From JAWVZB01 sp033722375 (GTDB lineage Bacteria > Actinomycetota > Nitriliruptoria > Nitriliruptorales > Nitriliruptoraceae): 16,221 bases of DNA. The notes under the pieces were generated by a model. It was not told the origin of the DNA, did not search any database, and worked only from the letters and a program-made list of their open reading frames with translations. The stretch covers positions 1-16,221 of the forward strand of contig JAWVZB010000071.1 in NCBI GenBank assembly GCA_033722375.1. Direction: 5' to 3'. A program made the translations under genes and the position numbers. Shown here piece by piece: positions 6,437-13,226 of the stretch (positions within the stretch are counted from its first letter, which is position 1; every line of letters starts with the position of its first letter).

Positions 6437-6937
6437 ATGGAACGCAACCTCTACACGTACACGTACGTGCGGCGACCCTTCGACGAGGTCGCGCAGCTGC
6501 TTGCCGAGGATCCCGCTGCGATCCTCCAGGACGCCACCGAGCGCGCCGCCAAGGAGGCGCGCACGCTCCGCACCGACCTGTCGATCGAGATCGGCGGGAT
6601 CGAGATCGGCCACGACATCATGATCGAGGTCGGCGAGTTCGAACCGCTGTCGATGCTGGCGGTGACGCTTCCGCTGCGGTGGCACGCGGACTCGGCCGAG
6701 GCGCTGTTCCCGTCCATGGAGGCGACCCTCGAGGTCCAGGCGCTGTCCGTGCGGCAGCCCATGACCCAGCTCAGCTTCATCGGCTCCTACCGGCCGCCGC
6801 TCGGCGTGCTGGGTGCGGCGGGGGACGTCCTCGTCGGCAAGCGCATCGCCGAAGCGGTCGTGCACCGGTTCATCAACACGGTCGCGGACCGGATCGAGCT
6901 GGCCCTTCGCGAACCGTCGCGGTTGGCCACCACCTGA
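6437..6937 (+). CDS. SRPBCC/START-like conserved protein (second related copy)
   Basis: This is a 166-residue soluble protein of unknown function. The ATG is preceded by AGGGGAG (6427-6433). Strands such as SIEIGGIEIGHDIMIEVGEFE (49-69), MLAVTLPLRWHA (73-84) and MEATLEVQAL (94-103) alternate with turns. The C-terminal part, SYRPPLGVLGAAGD (117-130) into a long helix KRIAEAVVHRFINTVADRI, resembles residues 107-151 of the protein encoded at 3954-4436, so the two are probable paralogs. Both sit downstream of the same operator-like block and are probably co-regulated. It is the first gene of an operon with the copper oxidase: the 140-base gap to that gene contains no TA dinucleotide and hence no TANNNT -10. 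Assignment to SRPBCC is by overall pattern, not a diagnostic motif. Confidence 0.78.
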   Translation: MERNLYTYTYVRRPFDEVAQLLAEDPAAILQDATERAAKEARTLRTDLSIEIGGIEIGHDIMIEVGEFEPLSMLAVTLPLRWHADSAEALFPSMEATLEVQALSVRQPMTQLSFIGSYRPPLGVLGAAGDVLVGKRIAEAVVHRFINTVADRIELALREPSRLATT

Positions 6938-6968
6938 ACCAGGTGGGCGATGCCTCGCCGCCCCGGCG
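6930..6968 (+). terminator. Stop-codon hairpin and adjoining small stems: possible partial terminator
   Basis: CCACCT (6930-6935) pairs with AGGTGG (6941-6946) around a 5-base loop, and the stop codon TGA (6935-6937) begins at the last base of the left arm. Two mutually exclusive small stems follow: GGCGA/TCGCC (6946-6950/6955-6959) and CGCCG/CGGCG (6956-6960/6964-6968). There is no T-run. It may attenuate transcription into, or protect the mRNA end before, the oxidase gene. Confidence 0.35.
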
Positions 6969-7021
6969 AAACCCCGAGACCCCCAACCGCCCGGACCAAG
7001 CCACAACGAAGCAAGACAGAG

Positions 7022-7051
7022 CGACATCAGAACGACATCACAGAGACATCG
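7022..7051 (+). repeat. Three direct repeats with 11-bp period in an A/C-rich leader
   Basis: CGACATCA (7022-7029), CGACATCA (7033-7040) and AGACATCG (7044-7051) share the core GACATC at exact 11-base intervals. The surrounding bases 7000-7077 are markedly A/C-rich and T-poor compared with the rest of the window. The repeats end 26 bases before the preferred start of the oxidase gene. They may be a tandem protein-binding site on DNA or mRNA. Confidence 0.5.
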
Positions 7052-7077
7052 AAATGACAACGCACCAGGAGAACCAC

Positions 7078-8493
7078 GTGGAACCCACGCAGACAACCGG
7101 TCGCGGCCCCGTCGTCCTCGCCGTCGCCGCGGCCTCGCTCGCACTGCTCGTCGCGATCTTCGCGCTCGGCCGGGCGCTCGCCTCGCCCCTGAGCTCGGAG
7201 ATCGGCGTCGCGCCGGCCGCCGCGCAGGAGAACGGTGACAGCGGCACGGCCGCCCCCGAGACCGCAAGCGTCGAGCTGACCGAGTTCGCGATCACCCCCG
7301 CGGATGTGACCATCGCCGAGGGCGGGACGATCGAGGTCACCAACGCCGGGCAGGCCCCGCACAACCTCAAGGTGAAGGACACCGGGGTGGGAACGTCGGA
7401 CATCGACGCCGGCGCCTCGGCGACCCTTGACCTCGCCGGCCTCGCGCCCGGCACCTACGAGTGGTGGTGCGACCTGTCCGGGCACGCGTCGGCCGGGATG
7501 ACCGGCACGCTCACGATCACCGGTGACACCTCCGGGTCCTCCGGGGAAGCGGCCGGCGGTCACGACATGGACAGCATGTCGGGTGCCGCGGACGCCGCCG
7601 CCCTCCAGGCCGAGATGGTGGCGAACATGAAGGAGTCGATCGGGGCGTTCCCCGCCGAGACCGAGGGACAGGGGGCTGCGGTCCTCGAGCCCACGATCCT
7701 CGACGACGGCACCAAGCTGTTCGAGCTCACCGTGGACGAGGTGCAGTGGGAGGTCGAGCCCGGCAAGGTCGTCGACGCGGTGGCCTACAACGGCATCGTC
7801 CCCGGCCCGACCATGTTCGCCGACATCGGTGACCGGGTCACGATCCGGGTCATCAACGAACTCGACCACGAGGGCACGAGCCTCCACCCCCACGGGCTCA
7901 AGGACCACGCCTTCGAGATCGACGGGGTCACGTTCATCAGCCAGGACCCGATCGAGCCCGGCGACGCCATGGACTACACCTTCGTGGCCGAGGCGGAGTC
8001 GGTGATGACCTATCACAGCCATCACATGAGCCTCCACCAGGTGCCCAACGGGCTGTTCGGGGCGATGATCATCGGGGACTACGCCGAGCTCGCCGGCGTC
8101 GACGGCGTCGTCGACGAGCAGGTGATGATCCTGAACGACGCCGGCAACATCGGCTTCTCGCTCAACGGCAAGAGCTTCCCCGCCACCACCCCTTACCAGT
8201 ACAAGTCCGGCGACAAGGTCGTCGTCCACTACGCGAACGAGGGCCAGATGGCCCACCCGATGCACCTGCACAACCAGGACGGCACGGTCATCGCCAAGGA
8301 CGGCTACCTGCTGCCCGAGGGCGCCCGCTACCAGGGCGACACCTTCAACATCGCCCCCGGGGAGCGACTCACCGTGGTCTACGAGATGGGCGAGCCGGGC
8401 GTGTGGGTCTGGCACTGCCACATCCTGAGCCACGTCAAGCGCAGCGACGGCTCGATGTTCGGGATGCTCACGGCGGTGATCATCGAAGAGTGA
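7078..8493 (+). CDS. Membrane-anchored multicopper oxidase with an additional N-terminal cupredoxin domain
   Basis: This 471-residue, probably extracytoplasmic protein starts with a signal anchor or signal peptide (about 11-34). A plastocyanin-like domain (about 63-148) has type-1 copper ligands H95, C131, H136 and M141. A His/Met/Asp-rich linker (GHDMDSM) precedes a two-domain laccase-type module (about 205-471). Copper motifs are H270-x-H272 (HPH), H313-x-H315 (YHSHH), H393-x-x-H396-x-H398 (HPMHLH) and H446-C447-H448...H452 (HCHILSH), with M460 or M463 as axial ligand. All trinuclear and type-1 ligands are thus present, favouring laccase-like O2 reduction over a NirK nitrite reductase, though the two families share the two-domain build. 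The GTG at 7078 is preferred because AGGAG (7067-7071) is correctly spaced; ATG 7054 would add 8 residues without a good SD. It is probably co-transcribed with 6437-6937. The substrate is unknown (Cu(I), phenolics or other reductants). Confidence 0.9.
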   Translation: MEPTQTTGRGPVVLAVAAASLALLVAIFALGRALASPLSSEIGVAPAAAQENGDSGTAAPETASVELTEFAITPADVTIAEGGTIEVTNAGQAPHNLKVKDTGVGTSDIDAGASATLDLAGLAPGTYEWWCDLSGHASAGMTGTLTITGDTSGSSGEAAGGHDMDSMSGAADAAALQAEMVANMKESIGAFPAETEGQGAAVLEPTILDDGTKLFELTVDEVQWEVEPGKVVDAVAYNGIVPGPTMFADIGDRVTIRVINELDHEGTSLHPHGLKDHAFEIDGVTFISQDPIEPGDAMDYTFVAEAESVMTYHSHHMSLHQVPNGLFGAMIIGDYAELAGVDGVVDEQVMILNDAGNIGFSLNGKSFPATTPYQYKSGDKVVVHYANEGQMAHPMHLHNQDGTVIAKDGYLLPEGARYQGDTFNIAPGERLTVVYEMGEPGVWVWHCHILSHVKRSDGSMFGMLTAVIIEE

Positions 8494-8522
8494 GCCTTGG
8501 GGCGGATCTCCCCTCGCCCCTC

Positions 8523-8561
8523 CGCCCCCGGGACCGGTACCCCTCTTCCGGCCCGGGGGCG
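8523..8561 (+). terminator. Strong hairpin terminator after the copper oxidase gene
   Basis: CGCCCCCGGG (8523-8532) pairs perfectly with CCCGGGGGCG (8552-8561). After a single bulged A (8533), CCGG (8534-8537) pairs with CCGG (8548-8551), leaving a 10-base loop. It starts 29 bases after the stop and lacks a T-run. It marks the end of the oxidase operon. Confidence 0.65.
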
Positions 8562-8570
8562 ACCCCTGTC

Positions 8571-8710
8571 TGCGGTCCCCATAGGGCACCTCAGGGCCTA
8601 GAGCTGGGGAACTAAGGGGCCTCAGGACCCGCATCTAGGGCATCTCCCCGATGTGGGCCCCCACCCCTTAGCGGGACAGTGGTTCCTGTCAGCCCGAACC
8701 AGACAGGAGA
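8571..8710 (+). promoter_or_regulatory. Hairpin-dense leader of the small ORF/LAL operon with alternative SD pairing
   Basis: TGCGGTCC (8571-8578) pairs with GGACC-C-GCA (8625-8633) with one bulge. GCATC (8640-8644) can pair with a nearby GATGT. Close to the gene, CTGTC (8686-8690) can pair either with GACAG (8675-8679), or, as CCTGTC (8685-8690), with GACAGG (8702-8707). The latter covers part of the AGGAGA ribosome binding site (8705-8710). The two pairings exclude one another. No clear TANNNT promoter is seen here. Structures were found by eye only. Confidence 0.35.
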
Positions 8711-8714
8711 CACC

Positions 8715-8891
8715 ATGTACGCCGCAGACCACCGCACCGCCACCGCCATCCGCGACCACCGCCACCCACAGGGACCTCGCCCCGCCCGACGCACGAGCCT
8801 CACCGCCGTCGTCGCCCGCTACATCGCCGAGCTGCGCGGCCAGGTCGATGTCACGTCCACGCCGCAGCCCGTCCAGCGCCCCGCCCTGTGA
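8715..8891 (+). CDS. Small protein of unknown function (58 aa), coupled to the LAL regulator gene
   Basis: I do not recognise this product. It is basic and His/Arg-rich in the first half (MYAADHRTATAIRDHRHPQG), followed by a probable amphipathic helix (SLTAVVARYIAELRGQV, about 28-44) and a Pro/Gln-rich tail. There is no signal peptide, membrane segment or metal motif of a known kind. The ATG at 8715 is preferred over the in-frame GTG at 8679 because AGGAGA (8705-8710) stands directly before it. Its TGA overlaps the GTG of the next gene (GTGA, 8888-8891), suggesting translational coupling. The large downstream gene has no SD of its own, so this ORF may serve partly as a leader cistron. It could also be a small partner of the regulator. 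Coding status rests on the SD, the overlap and GC-rich codon thirds. Confidence 0.6.
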   Translation: MYAADHRTATAIRDHRHPQGPRPARRTSLTAVVARYIAELRGQVDVTSTPQPVQRPAL

Positions 8892-11830
8892 GCAGCACGA
8901 CCACGGCAACGCCCGCGTCTGGCACCATGAGCGACGTGGGGCGACTGTCGAGCCCGGTCCTCGTCGGCCGAGAAGATGAGCTGGCCCGGTTGGAGTCCGC
9001 CTGGAAGGCGGCCAGCCAGGGCCAGCCGTCGCTCGTCCTCATCGGGGGGGACGCAGGCGTGGGCAAGACCCGGCTCACGGATGCGCTCGTCGAGCACGTA
9101 CACGGGTCGTCGGGGCGCGTCCTCGTCGGTGGATGCATCGACCTCGGGGAGGGGAGCCTCCCGTTCGCCCCGCTGGTCGAAGCGCTCCGGAGCCTGGCGC
9201 GGAGCGAGGACGCCGCAGCGCTGCCAGAGCTCTTGGGGTCCGCCAGGCGTGATCTTGCGCGGCTGGCACCGGCTCTGGGTGGGTCCAGCCAGGGAGACGA
9301 GCGACCGTCGTCCACGGTCGTGCTCCAGGCCACGGTCGACGCGCTGGGTCGCCTCGGACGTGCCACCTCGGTCCTGTTCGTCGTCGAGGACATCCACTGG
9401 GCCGATCGGTCCACCCTCGACCTCCTCGGCTACCTGGCGCGGACACTGCACACCGAGCCCGTCCTCGTCGTCGCCACCTACCGGACCGACGAGCTCCACC
9501 GCCGCCACCAGCTCCGCCCGTTCCTCGCGGAGCTCTCGCGGAGCCGTTCCGTCGAGCGCATCGATCTGGTGTCGTTCGGCCGCGACCAGCTCGCAGCCCA
9601 GCTGACCGCGATCGCCGGAGAAGCGCCGCCGGCACACGTCATCGACGAGATCCTGCGGCGCTCCGACGGCAACCCGTTCATCGCCGAGGAACTGCTCGCC
9701 GCACGGCAAGAGCCGACCTCGGGTGGACTCCCGGCGAGCCTGCGCGACATCCTGGAGTCGCGCATCGCCGGCCTGCCGCCCAGCGCACGCAGGATCCTCG
9801 ACGTCGCGGCGACGATCGGACGGACCGCCCACCACTCGTTGCTCCGGGAAGTGGCCACACAGGAGGACGTGAGCACCGCCCTCCGCAAGGCGGTCGATCA
9901 TCAGGTGCTGGTGCCCGGGTCCGGCGACCACTACCGCTTCCGCCACGCCCTCGTGCAGGAGGCGGTCTATGACCGGTTGCTGCCTGGCGACCGGGTCGAT
10001 CTCCACCGGGCTGTCGCGCAGGTCCTGGAGGAGGAGCCCGACCTCGCCTCGGGTGGAGCGGAGCACGTCGATGCCGAGCTCGCCCATCACTGGGAGCAGG
10101 CCGGCGATCGCGAGCGGGCGTTCCGGTCGGCGGTTCGGGCCGCCCGCTACGCCGAGAGCCTGCCGGCGTTCCCCGAGGCGTTGACCCAGTACGAGCGGGC
10201 CCTACGTCTCCACGACCAACTGGGTTCGGAGGCACTTGACGAGGTGACCCGCTACGACCTGCACCGGGGCGCCGTGCGGGCTGCCGTGGGCTTCGGACAC
10301 TTCCAACGGGGGCTCGAGCACCAGCGGGCCGCCACGGAGCTCACTGCTCGAAGCGACAGCGAACGTCGTGCTCGCAGCCTGCGTCAACTGGCGCACATCC
10401 ACTGGCTCGCGGGGAACGGCGGGGAGGCAGCCACGACCATCGCCGAAGCCGTGGACCTCGTCGAGGATGCTCCCTCGAGCGCAACCAAGGCCGGGGTGCT
10501 GGCCTACAGCGCTCGACTGGCAGCGCTCCAGGGTCGGTTCGAATCCGGCCAGGAGGATGCCTACGAGGCAGTCCGGATCGCCGAGGAGCTCGGAGACGAC
10601 CGGGAGCGGTCACGATCGCTGAACTCCCGTGGACTGATCCGCTTCCAGCTCGGGGAGCGCGACGAAGGCGTCGCCGACCTCGAAGCCGCGATCGAGGCCG
10701 GTCGGGCCGCCTCCGACGTCGGTCTGACCGCCACCGCCTACAACAACCTCCTCAGTGTCCTGGCCGGGCTGGGCCCGTCGGAGCGGTTGTGGGAACTTCG
10801 GGCCGAGGTCGAAGAGTGGCTGGCCGATTACCACCACGCCGGCACCGCCTTCATCATGTGCAACCTGGCCGAGATCGCACTGCGGCAGGGCGATGTACAG
10901 GGGGCGGCCGAGCTCCTGAACCAGATCGTCCGTCACCGGCTGGACGGCGTCTACCACATGAGCTACCTGTCTCTCGCGAGCCAGGTGGCCACGCTGCGGG
11001 GCAACTACGACCTCGCCGATCGTCTCACCGAGGAACTCCGCGAGGTCGCTGCGGGGACCCCCGACCCCCAGACCTGGGGGCCGCTGCTCACAGCCAGCGC
11101 CCGCCGGGAGCTCCTCCGAGGACGTCCCGATCGAGCTCTCGAGTTCTTGGAGGAGCTCGATGAGCGACTGGGGAGCCTCGAGCGTCCACTCGAGTACGTC
11201 ATGGTGCTCGCGATGCGGGTCTGGGCCTACGTGGAGCAGGCTCTGGAGCGTGGCGACGCTGCTACCGAGCAGCACGCACGGGAAGCACTGCGCGACCTCG
11301 ACGACTTCGACGGGGGACGTTCGGCGGGAACCAGCTACACCGGTGTCGTGGCCCTGGCCCATGCGACTGCAACCCGTCTCGGTGAGCCGGATCCAGCGGC
11401 CTGGCGGCGAGCTGTCGAAGCCTCGGTCCACCCGTTCGAGCGTGCCTACGCAACGCTGAACCTCGCCCAGACGCTCATCGAGTTGGAACAGCGCGAGGAC
11501 GCCTCCGACGCGCTCGAGAAGGGGATCGAGCTCGCCGATGAACAGGGTTTCGCCGACCTCCGGGAGCGGATGCAGGACCTCGCTCGACGGGCCCGGCTCG
11601 ATCTTCCCGGCGTCGAGCTCAGCGCAGGGGAGCTGAGCCTCACCCCACGGGAACGCGAGGTCCTGGAACTCGTCGCCGAGGGCCGAACGAACCGCGAGAT
11701 AGGGGAAGAGCTGTTCATCAGCCAGAAGACCGCGAGCGTGCACGTGTCCAACATCCTCTCCAAGCTCGGGGTCGACAACCGGGTCGAGGCGGCCACGGCA
11801 GCGCACCGCTTGGGTCTCGTCGGCGACTGA
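8888..11830 (+). CDS. LAL-family (large ATP-binding) LuxR-type transcriptional regulator
   Basis: This 980-residue protein combines an AAA/STAND-like ATPase, a long helical TPR-type middle and a C-terminal LuxR HTH. The Walker A motif is GGDAGVGKT (53-61), preceded by the typical LVGREDELARLESAW opening. Walker B is VLFVVEDIHWAD (about 161-172). The middle (about 400-900) consists of Ala/Glu/Leu-rich helical pairs resembling TPR repeats, probably the inducer or partner-sensing part. The HTH (about 917-975) reads LTPREREVLELVAEGRTNRE ... QKTASVHVSNILSKLGV and is complete. Length and order match the MalT/LAL class. The GTG at 8888 overlaps the preceding small ORF; the in-frame ATG at 8927 (residue 14) is an alternative, as the ATPase domain starts only near residue 24. 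Neither start has a good SD. The signal and targets are unknown; the adjacent trk operon is a possible but unproven target. Confidence 0.93.
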   Translation: MSSTTTATPASGTMSDVGRLSSPVLVGREDELARLESAWKAASQGQPSLVLIGGDAGVGKTRLTDALVEHVHGSSGRVLVGGCIDLGEGSLPFAPLVEALRSLARSEDAAALPELLGSARRDLARLAPALGGSSQGDERPSSTVVLQATVDALGRLGRATSVLFVVEDIHWADRSTLDLLGYLARTLHTEPVLVVATYRTDELHRRHQLRPFLAELSRSRSVERIDLVSFGRDQLAAQLTAIAGEAPPAHVIDEILRRSDGNPFIAEELLAARQEPTSGGLPASLRDILESRIAGLPPSARRILDVAATIGRTAHHSLLREVATQEDVSTALRKAVDHQVLVPGSGDHYRFRHALVQEAVYDRLLPGDRVDLHRAVAQVLEEEPDLASGGAEHVDAELAHHWEQAGDRERAFRSAVRAARYAESLPAFPEALTQYERALRLHDQLGSEALDEVTRYDLHRGAVRAAVGFGHFQRGLEHQRAATELTARSDSERRARSLRQLAHIHWLAGNGGEAATTIAEAVDLVEDAPSSATKAGVLAYSARLAALQGRFESGQEDAYEAVRIAEELGDDRERSRSLNSRGLIRFQLGERDEGVADLEAAIEAGRAASDVGLTATAYNNLLSVLAGLGPSERLWELRAEVEEWLADYHHAGTAFIMCNLAEIALRQGDVQGAAELLNQIVRHRLDGVYHMSYLSLASQVATLRGNYDLADRLTEELREVAAGTPDPQTWGPLLTASARRELLRGRPDRALEFLEELDERLGSLERPLEYVMVLAMRVWAYVEQALERGDAATEQHAREALRDLDDFDGGRSAGTSYTGVVALAHATATRLGEPDPAAWRRAVEASVHPFERAYATLNLAQTLIELEQREDASDALEKGIELADEQGFADLRERMQDLARRARLDLPGVELSAGELSLTPREREVLELVAEGRTNREIGEELFISQKTASVHVSNILSKLGVDNRVEAATAAHRLGLVGD

Positions 11831-11865
11831 CGCCTCCCGTCACGGACGCGGATCCTGCCGGGCAG

Positions 11866-11889
11866 TAGCCTGAGCGCGCTCTCAGGAGG
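11866..11889 (+). promoter_or_regulatory. trkA promoter -10 candidate, SD and overlapping hairpin
   Basis: TAGCCT (11866-11871) is a TANNNT-type -10, close in form to TAGGCT before the response regulator gene. CCTGAG (11869-11874) pairs perfectly with CTCAGG (11881-11886) around a 6-base loop, and the right arm covers the first three bases of the AGGAGG ribosome binding site (11884-11889). If transcription starts before 11869 the hairpin could limit trkA translation. If it starts from the -10 given, the left arm is not transcribed. Confidence 0.35.
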
Positions 11890-11894
11890 TGCTC

Positions 11895-13226
11895 GTGCGC
11901 ATCGTCATCGTCGGAGCCGGAGCGGTCGGCTCCTACCTCGCGGATCGACTCTCGACCGAGGGCCAGGACGTGGTCGTCATCGAGAACGATGCCGCACGCG
12001 CGGCCGAGATCCAGGAGAACCTCGACGCGCTCGTCCTGACCGGCAACGGCGCCAGCGCCATCACGCTGCGGGAAGCGGGCGTGGAGCAGGCCGACCTCGT
12101 CATCGCCGCGTCGAACTCCGACGGCGTCAACGCCCTCGCGTGCCACACCGCCCACGGGTTGGGGGTGGACCGGACCGTCGCCCGCATCGAGGATCCCGAC
12201 CTGCGGGCCGGGCTCGAGGACCTCGGTGTCGACGTGGTGATCGATCCCGGAGAGATGGCCGCGCACGAGGTCGAGGACCTCGTCTCGCAGCGTGGGGTGT
12301 TCGACGTCATCGAGTTCGCCAGCGGCCGGCTGACACTCGTCGGCGGGATCGCCCGCGATGGCAGCCCCATGCTGGGCCGCACGATCGCGGACCTGCGGGC
12401 CGCCGATCAGGACGCCGAGTGGGCCGTCACCGCGGTGGTGCGGGGCGGCGAGACCATCCCGGTTCGCGGCCACACCACCGTCCGGGAGAACGACCACGTG
12501 CTCATGATGGTGGCGACCGAGGATCTCCAGACGACCCGTCGTCTGCTCGGACTGGGCGACGAGCAGGTGGAGCGGGTCGTGATCCTCGGATCGACGCGCG
12601 TCGGGGAGCTGGCCTGCGACATGCTGCTGGCCCGGAACCTCGACGTGGTCATCGTCGACCCCGATGTCGACCGCTGCCGGTTCCTCGCCGACCAGCATCC
12701 GAAGGCACTGGTCCTCGCGGGAGACCCGACCGATCCGGCCGTCCTCGGCGATCTCGGTCTGGTCGACACCGACGTGATCGCCGCACTGTCGGGCTGGGAC
12801 GAGGTGAACCTCACCGGATGCCTCGTCGGCAAGGCGCTCGGAGCCGGCACCGCCATCTCGCGGTTCCATCGCCTGTCGTACGTCGGTCTCCTGATCGGGA
12901 CCGGCATCGACGCCGCCGTCTCGTCCCGCCTGTCGGCCGTCAACGCCATCCTTCGGTTCGTGCGCCGCGGGCGCATCCGTTCGGTCGCCACCTTCAAGGA
13001 CACCCAGGCGGAAGCACTCGACATCGAGGTCGAGCCCGGCAGCGCCGCCTGCGCGCAGCACCTCCGCGACCTCGACCTGCCACCGACGGCGGTGATCGGT
13101 GGCGTGGTGCGCGTCGAGGAGGCCTTCGTCCCGACCGGGGACACCCAGATCCGCGAAGGCGACCGGCTGGTGGTCTTCGCCGCCCCGGACGCGATCACCT
13201 CCGTCGAAGCTCTGTGCACCACGTGA
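11895..13226 (+). CDS. trkA: Trk system potassium uptake protein TrkA (NAD-binding RCK subunit)
   Basis: This 443-residue cytoplasmic gating subunit forms a ring under the TrkH channel and controls K+ uptake in response to nucleotides. It has the duplicated RCK layout. The first Rossmann domain has G7-x-G9-x-x-G12 (IVGAGAVGSY) and acidic E30 at the end of strand 2 (DVVVIEND). A first RCK_C follows at about 140-215. The second Rossmann domain starts near 227 (RVVILGSTRVGELA, acidic D255 in VVIVDPD), and a second RCK_C lies at about 373-440. The second glycine motif reads GSTRVG, with Thr in place of the middle Gly, so nucleotide binding there may be altered. The GTG at 11895 is chosen because AGGAGG (11884-11889) is well spaced; the upstream GTG 11889 overlaps that SD. 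The stop overlaps the trkH start by 4 bases (GTGA). Confidence 0.95.
   Translation: MRIVIVGAGAVGSYLADRLSTEGQDVVVIENDAARAAEIQENLDALVLTGNGASAITLREAGVEQADLVIAASNSDGVNALACHTAHGLGVDRTVARIEDPDLRAGLEDLGVDVVIDPGEMAAHEVEDLVSQRGVFDVIEFASGRLTLVGGIARDGSPMLGRTIADLRAADQDAEWAVTAVVRGGETIPVRGHTTVRENDHVLMMVATEDLQTTRRLLGLGDEQVERVVILGSTRVGELACDMLLARNLDVVIVDPDVDRCRFLADQHPKALVLAGDPTDPAVLGDLGLVDTDVIAALSGWDEVNLTGCLVGKALGAGTAISRFHRLSYVGLLIGTGIDAAVSSRLSAVNAILRFVRRGRIRSVATFKDTQAEALDIEVEPGSAACAQHLRDLDLPPTAVIGGVVRVEEAFVPTGDTQIREGDRLVVFAAPDAITSVEALCTT

Noticed and set aside
7054..7077. ATG at 7054 as start of the copper oxidase
   Set aside because: No SD before it, whereas AGGAG at 7067-7071 is well placed for GTG 7078; the difference is only 8 residues before the membrane anchor.
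8530..8545. GGGACCGGTACC as another operator copy
   Set aside because: It is part of the terminator stem and loop after the oxidase gene, and the right arm does not fit the motif.
7027..8634. 535-codon open frame on the minus strand opposite the copper oxidase
   Set aside because: Antisense shadow; all copper motifs are on the plus strand and the minus frame runs through the terminator hairpin.
8819..10090. 423-codon minus-strand frame opposite the LAL gene
   Set aside because: Shadow of the ATPase domain; no SD, no recognisable product.
11889..11894. GTG at 11889 as trkA start
   Set aside because: It overlaps the AGGAGG that serves GTG 11895; MRIVIVGAG is the normal TrkA N-terminus.
12140..13222. 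Upstream extension of the trkH frame back to 12140
   Set aside because: This part translates to Arg/Pro/Gly-rich sequence and lies inside trkA in another frame; the GTG at 13223 overlapping the trkA stop is the sensible start.
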